Positions 41,379 to 48,709 of a stretch of DNA of 64,000 nt are shown here, in pieces. Position 1 is the stretch's first letter. The number at the start of each line of letters is the position of its first letter. This stretch comes from Gemmobacter sp964439015 (lineage in GTDB: Bacteria > Pseudomonadota > Alphaproteobacteria > Rhodobacterales > Rhodobacteraceae). The stretch spans positions 22,986-86,985 of the forward strand of contig CAYTMV010000003.1 of assembly GCA_964439015.1 (NCBI GenBank), written 5' to 3'. The position numbers and the translations under genes were made by a program. The notes under the pieces were generated by a model, which was not told where the DNA came from, made no database searches, and worked only from the letters and a program-made list of their open reading frames with translations.

Positions 41379-42641
41379 ATGAAGATGAACAGACGGCAGT
41401 TGATCGGTATGGGCGTCGCCACCGGCGCGATGCTGGCGGCCCCATCGGCCTGGGGGCAGGCAAAGCCCCGGGTGGTGGTCATCGGCGGCGGCGCGGGTGG
41501 GGCGACCTGCGCGCGATATCTTGCCAAGGACAGTCAGGGCGCGCTGGATGTGACGCTGGTGGAAGAAAATCCGATCTACACCACCTGCTTCTTCTCCAAC
41601 CTCTACATCGGCGGGTTTCGGTCGTTCGACAGTCTGCAGCATGGCTATGAGAGGCTGTCCTCCGCAGGGGTAAATGTGGTCACCGGCCGCGCGGCAGGCG
41701 TGGATCGGACGGCAAGGACCATCACGCTTCAGTCCGGTGAGGTGCTGACCTATGACAAGCTGGTCCTCAGCCCCGGCATCGACTTCCGCGAGGGATCGGT
41801 CCCGGGCTGGACCTTGGCCGATGCCGAGGTCATGCCCCACGCCTGGAAGGCCGGACCGCAGACCGAATTGCTGAAGGCGCAGGTTCTGGCCATGCCGCAG
41901 GGGGGCGTCTTTGCCATGGTGGCCCCGCCCAACCCCTACCGCTGCCCACCCGGCCCGTATGAGCGCGTCAGCATGGTCGCCCATCTGCTGAAACAGAGCA
42001 ATCCCGGCGCAAAGATCCTGATCCTCGATCCCAAGGAAAAATACTCCAAACAGGCGCTGTTCGAAGAGGGCTGGGGGCTGCATTACGATGGCATGGTCGA
42101 GTGGATCGGACCGGAGTTCGGCGGCGCTGCGGTCGAGGTGCGCCCCGCGACCATGGAGGTCGTGGTCGAGGGCGAGGCGCAGAAGGTCGATGTCTGCAAC
42201 GTGATCCCCGGGCAGGTCGCGGGACAGATCGCGGCACTGGCCGGTGTCACGGATGACAGCGGCTATGCCCCGGTAGACCCTGCGACGATGGCGTCCAGGG
42301 TTGACCCGGATGTCTGGGTGCTGGGTGATGCGGCGGCACAGGGTGACATGCCCAAATCGGCCTTCTCGGCCAACAGTCAGGCCAAGGTGGCGGCCATGAG
42401 CATCCGCGCCGCCCTGACCGGCAGTCGCGCCTTCCCGGCCAAATATTCCAACACCTGCTGGTCGCTGATCTCGCCCGAGAATGCGGTCAAGGTCGGTGCT
42501 GCCTATGAGCCGACGCCGGAAAAGATCGCCTCGGTCGAAAGTTTCATCTCCGACACCGGCGAGGACGCGGCGCTGCGCAAGGCCACCTATGAAGAAAGCC
42601 TCGGCTGGTATGCCGGGATCACCGCCGACATTTTTGGCTGA
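41379..42641 (+). CDS. soxF: Flavoprotein SoxF (flavocytochrome c sulfide dehydrogenase)
   Basis: The 420-residue product has a Tat signal (NRRQLIGMGVATGAMLAAPSAW) and the FAD fold of flavocytochrome c: nucleotide site PRVVVIGGGAGGATCARYLA near residues 29-48, the FAD-attaching cysteine region with YTTCFFSNLYIGGFRS, and the C-terminal FCSD domain (CWSLISPENAVKVGAAYEP). It oxidises sulfide to sulfur in the periplasm with SoxE and helps start Sox turnover. GAGGGGACC precedes the ATG. Confidence 0.95.
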   Translation: MKMNRRQLIGMGVATGAMLAAPSAWGQAKPRVVVIGGGAGGATCARYLAKDSQGALDVTLVEENPIYTTCFFSNLYIGGFRSFDSLQHGYERLSSAGVNVVTGRAAGVDRTARTITLQSGEVLTYDKLVLSPGIDFREGSVPGWTLADAEVMPHAWKAGPQTELLKAQVLAMPQGGVFAMVAPPNPYRCPPGPYERVSMVAHLLKQSNPGAKILILDPKEKYSKQALFEEGWGLHYDGMVEWIGPEFGGAAVEVRPATMEVVVEGEAQKVDVCNVIPGQVAGQIAALAGVTDDSGYAPVDPATMASRVDPDVWVLGDAAAQGDMPKSAFSANSQAKVAAMSIRAALTGSRAFPAKYSNTCWSLISPENAVKVGAAYEPTPEKIASVESFISDTGEDAALRKATYEESLGWYAGITADIFG

Positions 42642-42699
42642 CACGTCCGGGCGGCGGCCCATGCCGTGCCGCCGCCCCCGAACCTTGCAGGAAAAGCCC

Positions 42700-43611
42700 A
42701 TGCTCACCCGCCGCCGTATCCTGACGACCGCCGCCGCAGCCCTTGTTGCCCCCGCACTTCCCCGCCGTGTCTGGGCGGGATCAACGCTGACCATGGGCAG
42801 CCTGCAGATCGACACGCTGTCGGATGGCACGCTGGTCTTGCCCGGCGATTTCATTCTGGGCGGCATGCCGCCGGACGAGATGCAGGCCATTGTCAGCAAA
42901 TATGGATTGCCCACCGATCAGCTGACCCCGCCCTGCAATGTCACGCTGATGCGCGACGGCACACATACCGTTCTGTTCGATGTCGGGTCCGGCCCGGATT
43001 TCCAGCCTTCGGCCGGCAAGTTGCTGGAGGCCTTTGCGACGATGGACCTGACGCCCGAGGAGGTAACCCATGTCGTCTTCACCCATGCCCATCCCGATCA
43101 TCTCTGGGGGCTGCTGGACGAGTTTGACGAGCCGCTTTTCCCCAATGCCGAATTCATGATCGGTGCCGCCGAATTTGATTACTGGATGGACCCGGAAACC
43201 GTGAACACCATCGGCGAGGCCCGCACCACCTTTGCCGTGGGCGCCCGGCGTCGGCTGGAGGCGATTGCCGATGTGGTGCGCAAGGTGGGCGATGGCGAAG
43301 AGATCCTGCCCGGCATCGCCGCCCGCGCCACCTTTGGCCATACGCCCGGCCATATGGCCTATGAGCTGCGCAACGGCAGTTCCAGCGTGATGGTGGTCGG
43401 CGATGCGCTTGGCAATCACCATGTCGCTTTCGAGCGCCCCGACTGGGCCTCGGGTTCGGATCAGGATGGAGAGACGGCGGCCCAGACCCGCAAGGGCCTT
43501 CTGGATCAGCTGGCCTCCAGCCAGATGGCCCTGATCGGCTATCACCTGCCCGGCGGCGGCATCGGCCGGGTTGAGCGGATGGACAGCGCCTATCGGTTCG
43601 TGGAGGTATGA
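42700..43611 (+). CDS. soxG: Metallo-beta-lactamase fold protein SoxG
   Basis: The 303-residue product has a Tat-like signal (LTRRRILTTAAAALVAPALP) and the full zinc motif THAHPDHLWG (near residues 128-137), with later ligands in GHTPGHMAYEL, VVGDALGNHH and IGYHLPGGGIG. Its position after soxF matches soxG of Paracoccus, a zinc protein of unknown reaction that is not needed for thiosulfate oxidation in the known system. The start at 42700 is the ATG with a Tat signal; the longer open frame overlaps soxF. Confidence 0.88.
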   Translation: MLTRRRILTTAAAALVAPALPRRVWAGSTLTMGSLQIDTLSDGTLVLPGDFILGGMPPDEMQAIVSKYGLPTDQLTPPCNVTLMRDGTHTVLFDVGSGPDFQPSAGKLLEAFATMDLTPEEVTHVVFTHAHPDHLWGLLDEFDEPLFPNAEFMIGAAEFDYWMDPETVNTIGEARTTFAVGARRRLEAIADVVRKVGDGEEILPGIAARATFGHTPGHMAYELRNGSSSVMVVGDALGNHHVAFERPDWASGSDQDGETAAQTRKGLLDQLASSQMALIGYHLPGGGIGRVERMDSAYRFVEV

Positions 43612-43613
43612 GG

Positions 43614-44558
43614 ATGCGCCTGACCCCTTTGGCTTTGGCCCTGCTGGCAGGCCCGGCGCTGGCATCCGAGGATATCCCGGACCAGTATCCGCAATCGGTG
43701 CTGTATGAAAAACCGGTCGAGGTGATCCCCGGCGTCTGGTCCGCCATCGGCGCCACCGCCCCGCCGACCTATGAAAACGCTGGCCATAACAACAACCTCA
43801 GCTTCATCATCACCGGCGACGGGGTCGTGGTGGTCAATTCCGGCGCCAGCTGGAAACTGGCCGAGGCGCTCCATGCCGAAATCCGCGCCGTGACCGACCA
43901 GCCGGTGAAACTGGTCATTAACGAAAACGGCCAAGGCCATTCGATGCTGGGCAACGGCTACTGGGCGGCGCAGGGCGTGCCGATCCTGGCCCATGCCGAA
44001 GCCGCGGCCGAGTTCGAGGATGGCGCGGCCCAAGACCTTGCCAGCCTGAAAACCTACGCCAGGGAAAACGCAGAAGGCACTGTGATCGCGCAACCGACCG
44101 AGACCTTTACCGACCGCAAGGTGATCGAGATGGGCGACATCTCGATCGAGGTGCTGCATCTGGGCTCGGCCCACAGCCCCGGTGACACGCAGGTCTGGAT
44201 CCCGGCCTGGTCGATGATGATCGCAGGCGACATCGCCTTTCACGAACGCATGCCGCCGATCTTTGAAGGCACCTGCACCTCCTGCTGGATCGAGACCTGG
44301 GACACCGCGCTGACGCCGCTGAACCCCACCTATCTGATCCCCGGACATGGCCATCCCACCAACCTCGCGCAGGTCACGCGCTATACCCGCGACTATCTGC
44401 TGGACCTGCGTGAAAAGATCGCCGCCCATCTTGAGGCCGGTGGCGATCTGGCGGGGGCCTATTATGTGGACCAGTCGCGCTGGCAGCATCTGGACACGTT
44501 CGAGGAACTGGCGACCAAGAACGCCGGCGTGGTCTTTGCCGAGATGGAATTCGAGTGA
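43614..44558 (+). CDS. soxH: Metallo-beta-lactamase fold protein SoxH, with altered zinc motif
   Basis: The 314-residue product has a signal peptide (about 1-18) and the metallo-beta-lactamase fold, including LHLGSAHSPGDTQVW and the late PTYLIPGHGHP. At the place of the first zinc motif (THxHxDH) it reads INENGQGHSMLG, in which most metal-binding residues are replaced. Position after soxG matches soxH of Paracoccus, a zinc protein of unknown function. The start at 43614 has GGAGG seven bases upstream; the ATG at 43608 that overlaps the soxG stop is too close to it. Confidence 0.88.
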   Translation: MRLTPLALALLAGPALASEDIPDQYPQSVLYEKPVEVIPGVWSAIGATAPPTYENAGHNNNLSFIITGDGVVVVNSGASWKLAEALHAEIRAVTDQPVKLVINENGQGHSMLGNGYWAAQGVPILAHAEAAAEFEDGAAQDLASLKTYARENAEGTVIAQPTETFTDRKVIEMGDISIEVLHLGSAHSPGDTQVWIPAWSMMIAGDIAFHERMPPIFEGTCTSCWIETWDTALTPLNPTYLIPGHGHPTNLAQVTRYTRDYLLDLREKIAAHLEAGGDLAGAYYVDQSRWQHLDTFEELATKNAGVVFAEMEFE

Positions 44559-44574
44559 CCGAAGCCCCGCGCCG

Positions 44575-45654
44575 TCACACCGGCGCGGGTGCCGCGCTGG
44601 CCCGGCGGGCCGCGGCCTGATCCACCAGCGCGTCGGTGATCGCCGCGCCGATCCACATGCACAGCAGCGCCAGCCACGCCGTCGCCACAAAGATCGACCC
44701 GCCGGTCACGCCCGCGCCGATCGCACAGCCCCCTGCCAGCATCGCGCCAAAGCCCATCAGCACCGCCCCGGTCATCGACCGGCGCATCTGGCTTTCGCCG
44801 TCAAAGCCCTGAAACTTCAGCTCGCCCCCCATGGCCGCCGCCAGAAACGCACCGATGAAGACCCCCGGCACGAGGCCGATGTCGAAATCCAGCACCGGGC
44901 TTTCGATCAGAAAGAACATCAGCGTGCTGGCCGATGGGCCCGAGAAGGTGGCCGAGGTGACCGAGACCGGCTCGAACGCTTGCTGCGACAGGGTGAAGGT
45001 CAAGACCCAACCCAAGGCCACCGCAAAGCCCACGCCCGCGCCAAACACCAGCACCCTTGCGCCGATGCGGTTCTTGCGGGCCAGAACCAGCGCCACGACG
45101 GCCAGCGCCAGCCCCAGCAGCAGACCGCTGATCTGCGGCAGGCCGAGGGCCGCCGTCAGATCAACATTGCGCCCGGCCGGTGTGACCCACAGCTGCGCCA
45201 GCCAGCTGCGCAGCGGCGACAGCCAGCCATGCAGGCTCATCTGTGCCACTACCGCAAAGATCAGGCCAGAGATCAGCGAGCGCAGGTTGCCCGTCGCAGC
45301 CAGAACCAGCAGCCGACCCGAACAGCCGCGCGCCAGCACCATGCCCGCGCCGAACATCAGCCCGCCGATGATCGCGCCGGACCAACTGCCGGCGATCGCC
45401 ATCATCCGCGCATCCTCGGCGCGAAACAGGCCCAGCAGTTGCGCGCCCTGCACCCAGACCACGGCGGTCGAAAAGGTCAGCAGCCAGACCGCCATCCGCC
45501 GGCCAAGGATGCCGCGCGCGAACTCGACCGTCGCCGCCCGCAGGCAGAAGGACGACCTCTGCGCGGCAACGCCAAAGACGATCCCCGTGGCAAGGCCGAA
45601 CAAGGCTGCCACGCGATCCTCGCCCAAAGCATCCAGCAGCGCAGAAAGGTCCAT
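44575..45654 (-). CDS. YeeE/YedE-type sulfur transporter (second)
   Basis: The 359-residue product is an inner-membrane protein of the same family as SoxT, with about nine hydrophobic segments. The cysteine marks are QRSSFCLRAATVEF (Cys 37), ARGCSGRLLVLAATGNLRSL near residues 105-125, and GGCAIGAGVTGGS near residue 320. It converges on soxH and thus caps the sox region on the far side from soxT. It probably carries thiosulfate or another sulfur compound. It is clearly diverged from SoxT in sequence, so it is not a recent copy. The start at 45654 follows GGGGGAGAGGA. Confidence 0.85.
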   Translation of the reverse strand: MDLSALLDALGEDRVAALFGLATGIVFGVAAQRSSFCLRAATVEFARGILGRRMAVWLLTFSTAVVWVQGAQLLGLFRAEDARMMAIAGSWSGAIIGGLMFGAGMVLARGCSGRLLVLAATGNLRSLISGLIFAVVAQMSLHGWLSPLRSWLAQLWVTPAGRNVDLTAALGLPQISGLLLGLALAVVALVLARKNRIGARVLVFGAGVGFAVALGWVLTFTLSQQAFEPVSVTSATFSGPSASTLMFFLIESPVLDFDIGLVPGVFIGAFLAAAMGGELKFQGFDGESQMRRSMTGAVLMGFGAMLAGGCAIGAGVTGGSIFVATAWLALLCMWIGAAITDALVDQAAARRASAAPAPV

Positions 45655-45930
45655 GTTCCTCTCCCCCTTCGTTCATGTTGCATTCTAACAGATTTGACAG
45701 GCCTGCACCTTGATTTTCATCATTCCGGGGAAGGTTGAATGCCTGATGCCGGCCGGTCGGGCCACTTTCACGCGGATGGGCGCTTGTTCGCCTGCGGCAG
45801 GACCGGCATCCTTGTTGCCACCATACGGGCCGCAGAGCAGAAACCCGCGTCTCTGTCGCCTCGCCGGGATGTGATCTGGCGTGTGCGCGGGGTTGTTGAC
45901 CACAGAGGCCTCGGCGGGCATCGTGCTGTC

Positions 45931-46305
45931 ATGGCATTTCTGCGCAAGATTTCTCTCCTGATACTGCTTCTCGCATTGTTGCCATGGGGCGCATATTCGG
46001 CAGGGCTTCGCGCCAATCCTGCCCTTGAATCACGGATCGAATATCCGGCCATCCGGACTGCGTTGCCAACATCCCTGCAAACAGCGGACGATCATGGGCT
46101 TTCGCCTGGACTTCTGGTGGCCAAGCCCACGCGTTGCCGCACCGGAGTCTTGCCCGGGTCGGCTTGCGCCATGGATATTGATCTGCCGGTCGCCTCAGGC
46201 TCGGATGACGCCGCAAGGTCAGGCGCACCGCCACGGCCGGGCGATCCGCTCGACCCCGCGGAGGCCGATCAGGCGGGCCTACTCGACCCTCCCCGATCCT
46301 GCTGA
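45931..46305 (+). CDS. Small secreted or membrane protein, Rhodobacteraceae type
   Basis: The 124-residue product starts with a basic residue pair and a hydrophobic helix (FLRKISLLILLLALLPWGAYSA), which is a signal peptide or anchor. The rest is polar and Pro-rich with few predicted structures. The stretch RCRTGVLPGSACAMDIDLP near residue 70 holds a close cysteine pair and is the part I believe to be conserved among related bacteria. The C-terminus ends in Cys. No function is known to me. It stands alone upstream of the L,D-transpeptidase gene, 58 bases apart, and might share a transcript. The start is set by the signal peptide. Confidence 0.6.
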   Translation: MAFLRKISLLILLLALLPWGAYSAGLRANPALESRIEYPAIRTALPTSLQTADDHGLSPGLLVAKPTRCRTGVLPGSACAMDIDLPVASGSDDAARSGAPPRPGDPLDPAEADQAGLLDPPRSC

Positions 46306-46363
46306 GCGTCGCGACCGCTTCATAGCGCGGTTTTCAACGTCTTCAGCAATAAGGATCAAACAC

Positions 46364-47074
46364 ATGATCACCCGTCGCGCTTTCGTTGCGGCAAGTTCAG
46401 CCATGGCCCTCTCGGCCTGCGGGCTTGCGCCGCAAACCCGGTCGCATGCCCCGGTCGAGATGATGCCAGAGCCCATTCCGCCACTTCCGGCGCATTATGG
46501 CGCCATCACCGATGAGCCCTATCCCATTCCCGCGGTGTCGGAGGGGATCGTGCCGCAGCGCCTGTGGCGGCAAGAGGTCGAGAACCCCTATCCCGATGAA
46601 CCGGCCGGAACCATCGTCATCGATCCTGACGCAGGATATCTGCATCTGGTTCAGGCCGAGGGTCGCGCCATGCGCTATGGGGCAGGCACCGGTGCTGCCG
46701 CGTTTGAATGGCAAGGGGTGGCGCGGTTGCAGTTCTGCCGCAGTTGGCCGCGCTGGAAGGTGCCCGACACGATGATCGCTCGCCGGCCCGACCTCGCGCC
46801 CTATTCGGTTGCCAATGGCGGTATGAATCCGGGACCAGGCAACCCGCTGGGCGCCCGTGCGCTTTATCTGTTCCAGAATGGCGAGGATACGCTCTACCGT
46901 ATCCACGGCGCATGCGAGCCGCATTATCTTGGCAAGGCGGTGTCGTCGGGCTGCATCCGCCTGCTGGACCATGATGTGATTGATCTGCACCGCAGGGTGA
47001 AGCACGGCGCGAGCGTGCGTGTTCTTCCCTCGCATAGACCCAGCGCGATGGATGGGCAGGGGAGCGTGCTGTGA
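46364..47074 (+). CDS. L,D-transpeptidase (YkuD domain) lipoprotein
   Basis: The 236-residue product begins with ITRRAFVAASSAMALSACG, a twin-arginine-like start with a lipobox (LSAC, Cys 18). The YkuD domain spans about residues 85-220 and shows the active-site region HGACEPHYLGKAVSSGCIRLLDHDV, with the nucleophile Cys 197 and the usual His and Arg near it. Such enzymes cross-link peptidoglycan by 3-3 bonds or fix lipoproteins to the wall. The residues around Cys 197 are complete. The frame stays open for 63 codons beyond the stop, which seems chance. Confidence 0.9.
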   Translation: MITRRAFVAASSAMALSACGLAPQTRSHAPVEMMPEPIPPLPAHYGAITDEPYPIPAVSEGIVPQRLWRQEVENPYPDEPAGTIVIDPDAGYLHLVQAEGRAMRYGAGTGAAAFEWQGVARLQFCRSWPRWKVPDTMIARRPDLAPYSVANGGMNPGPGNPLGARALYLFQNGEDTLYRIHGACEPHYLGKAVSSGCIRLLDHDVIDLHRRVKHGASVRVLPSHRPSAMDGQGSVL

Positions 47075-47336
47075 AACCACGGGACGAGGTTTGGCCCCGC
47101 CTGCGATCAGGTGCGGTCCGATCCCGGGCATGCCGGCACGTTTCACCTCGACGGCAGAAACCTGCCTGTCTATCCTGGGCGCAACCTTTGCGCGGGCCAG
47201 CCGCTTTTGGGCCGGACCCGCGCATGGCACTTTTCCAAAGGGTCTGTTCGTCGTGACCACGTTTGAACCCGTCAGCGCCGGCCTGATAACAGAGCGCTCA
47301 CCTTCAAAGACCCTCCAGGCGGGGGTGATTTGCAGG

Positions 47337-47357
47337 GGGTATTTGGGTCATGGTGAG
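47337..47357 (+). repeat. Short intergenic repeat (family B), copy 3
   Basis: GGGTATTTGGGTCATGGTGAG, ending 12 bases before the GTG start of the sulfotransferase gene. The GGTGAGAGG at its end may serve as that gene's ribosome site. Confidence 0.6.
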
Positions 47358-47368
47358 AGGCATGGGTC

Positions 47369-48046
47369 GTGATCATTTCCCGCGGACGTCGGTTCATTTT
47401 TGTGCATGCCCCGAAAACCGGGGGCACGGCGTTGACTCTGGCGCTTGAGGCGCGGGCGATGAAGGATGATATCCTGATCGGGGACACGCCCAAGGCGCGG
47501 GCGCGGCGGGGGCGTTTGGCCGCGCTGAAGCCGGCGGGGCGGCTGTGGAAACATGCGACCCTGGCCGATATCGCCGGGGTTTTGACCGATGACGAGATCG
47601 CCACCTTCTTCACCGTGACACTGCTGCGCAATCCGTGGGACCGGTTGGTCAGCTATTGGGCCTGGCTCAGGGCGCAGCGGTTCGACCATCCGGCGGTGGC
47701 GCTGGCGCTGGGGCTGGAGTTCAGCGCATTTCTCAACCATCCGCAGACGCAGACCGCGCTGCGCGCCTGGCCCGCGCGGGCCTACATGACGGACCGTCAC
47801 GGGATCGAGCGGGCGCGGCTTTATGCGCGGCTGGAGCATCTGGACACGGATATCGCCCCTTTTGAGGCGCATCTGGGCTTTCGTCTGACGCCCGTGGCGC
47901 GCGCCAATGTCAGCGACCGGCCCGCGGATTGGCGGGGGTTTTACACCGATGCCGATGCGGCGCTGGTGGCGGATATCTGTGCCGAAGATATCGCACGCGG
48001 CGGCTATCGTTTTGAAGATGCCGCTCATTTGCGCAAAAGCGGCTGA
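47369..48046 (+). CDS. Sulfotransferase-family protein
   Basis: The 225-residue product starts with RRFIFVHAPKTGGTALTLAL, the PAPS-binding loop (5'-PSB) of the sulfotransferase fold at residues 12-22. The 3'-PB region LLRNPWDRLVSYWAW near residues 87-101 is also there. Members of this group in alphaproteobacteria are usually of unknown substrate and some may bind rather than transfer sulfate. The start codon is GTG at 47369. It is followed 46 bases later by the Hint-fold gene. There are no polysaccharide genes near to suggest a substrate. Confidence 0.8.
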   Translation: MIISRGRRFIFVHAPKTGGTALTLALEARAMKDDILIGDTPKARARRGRLAALKPAGRLWKHATLADIAGVLTDDEIATFFTVTLLRNPWDRLVSYWAWLRAQRFDHPAVALALGLEFSAFLNHPQTQTALRAWPARAYMTDRHGIERARLYARLEHLDTDIAPFEAHLGFRLTPVARANVSDRPADWRGFYTDADAALVADICAEDIARGGYRFEDAAHLRKSG

Positions 48047-48092
48047 CGAAGCCTGGCCGCCGCCTTAGCCTGTCAGGAACGGGCGAGGGGCC

Positions 48093-48668
48093 ATGCACGC
48101 AAACGACGAACCGACCAATGACTGGGCCGAGGGGATTTTGGGCCGCACGCCGATCGCCACGCCGACGGGCTGGCGTGATGCCGACAGTCTGCGCGTGGGC
48201 GACGAAGTGCTGGGTTTCGACAGTGGCCGCGCGGTGATCTCGCGCTGTGACGCTCTGGGCCCTTGCCGGCCCGGGCCGGCGCATTGGCCGATGCTGATCC
48301 CCAAGGGCGTCCTTGATAACCGGTCCGCGCTGCGGCTGATGCCCGAACAGAAGCTGCTGCTGGAATGTGATGCCGCCGAGGCGCGGTGGGGTGAGCCTTT
48401 CGTGCTGATCCCCGCTGCCGCGCTTGAGGGCTATCGATGCGTCACCCGCGTCCGACCGGATCCGACCGAGGCGGTGGTCCGTTTGGGGTTTGCCGGGGAC
48501 GAGATCGTTTATGCCAGCCGCGGCGTGTTGATCCTCTGTCCGCAGGTGGACCTGATCGACCGCGGCCGGGAGGTGGGCTATCCCGCCCCGGATATGGAGA
48601 CCGCGCGGGCGCTGGTGGCCGAGGTCGCGCGCACGGGCGGCTTTGCCGCCCTGCCGATCCCGGAATAG
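48093..48668 (+). CDS. Hint-domain (intein-like fold) protein without the catalytic cysteine
   Basis: The 191-residue product has the Hint-2 type fold seen in many Rhodobacteraceae proteins: GRTPIATPTGWRDADSLRVGDEVLGFD at the start, PMLIPKGVLDNRSALRLMPEQKLLLECDAAE in the middle and IVYASRGVLILC near the end. The usual domain start is Cys before the first strand (CFxxGTxI). Here the position reads GILGRTPIA, with no Cys, so self-splicing or self-cleavage is unlikely. It has no RTX repeats. The function is not known. It follows the sulfotransferase gene on the same strand. Confidence 0.7.
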   Translation: MHANDEPTNDWAEGILGRTPIATPTGWRDADSLRVGDEVLGFDSGRAVISRCDALGPCRPGPAHWPMLIPKGVLDNRSALRLMPEQKLLLECDAAEARWGEPFVLIPAAALEGYRCVTRVRPDPTEAVVRLGFAGDEIVYASRGVLILCPQVDLIDRGREVGYPAPDMETARALVAEVARTGGFAALPIPE

Positions 48669-48669
48669 C

Positions 48670-48698
48670 CGTCGGGGCCCGGCTGACCTGCCCCGACG
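48670..48698. terminator. GC-rich hairpin between convergent genes
   Basis: CGTCGGGGC (48670-48678) pairs perfectly with GCCCCGACG (48690-48698) across an 11-base loop. It lies between the Hint gene and the FadJ-like gene, which converge. No T-run is present on either side, so it is probably a weak two-way terminator. Confidence 0.5.
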
Positions 48699-48709
48699 CC
48701 GTGTCGAGG

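Noticed and set aside
47075..47266. A 63-codon open extension past the stop codon of the L,D-transpeptidase gene
   Set aside because: The in-frame stretch has a protein-like look but no start, no family, and such lengths arise by chance in GC-rich DNA; the domain is complete before the stop.
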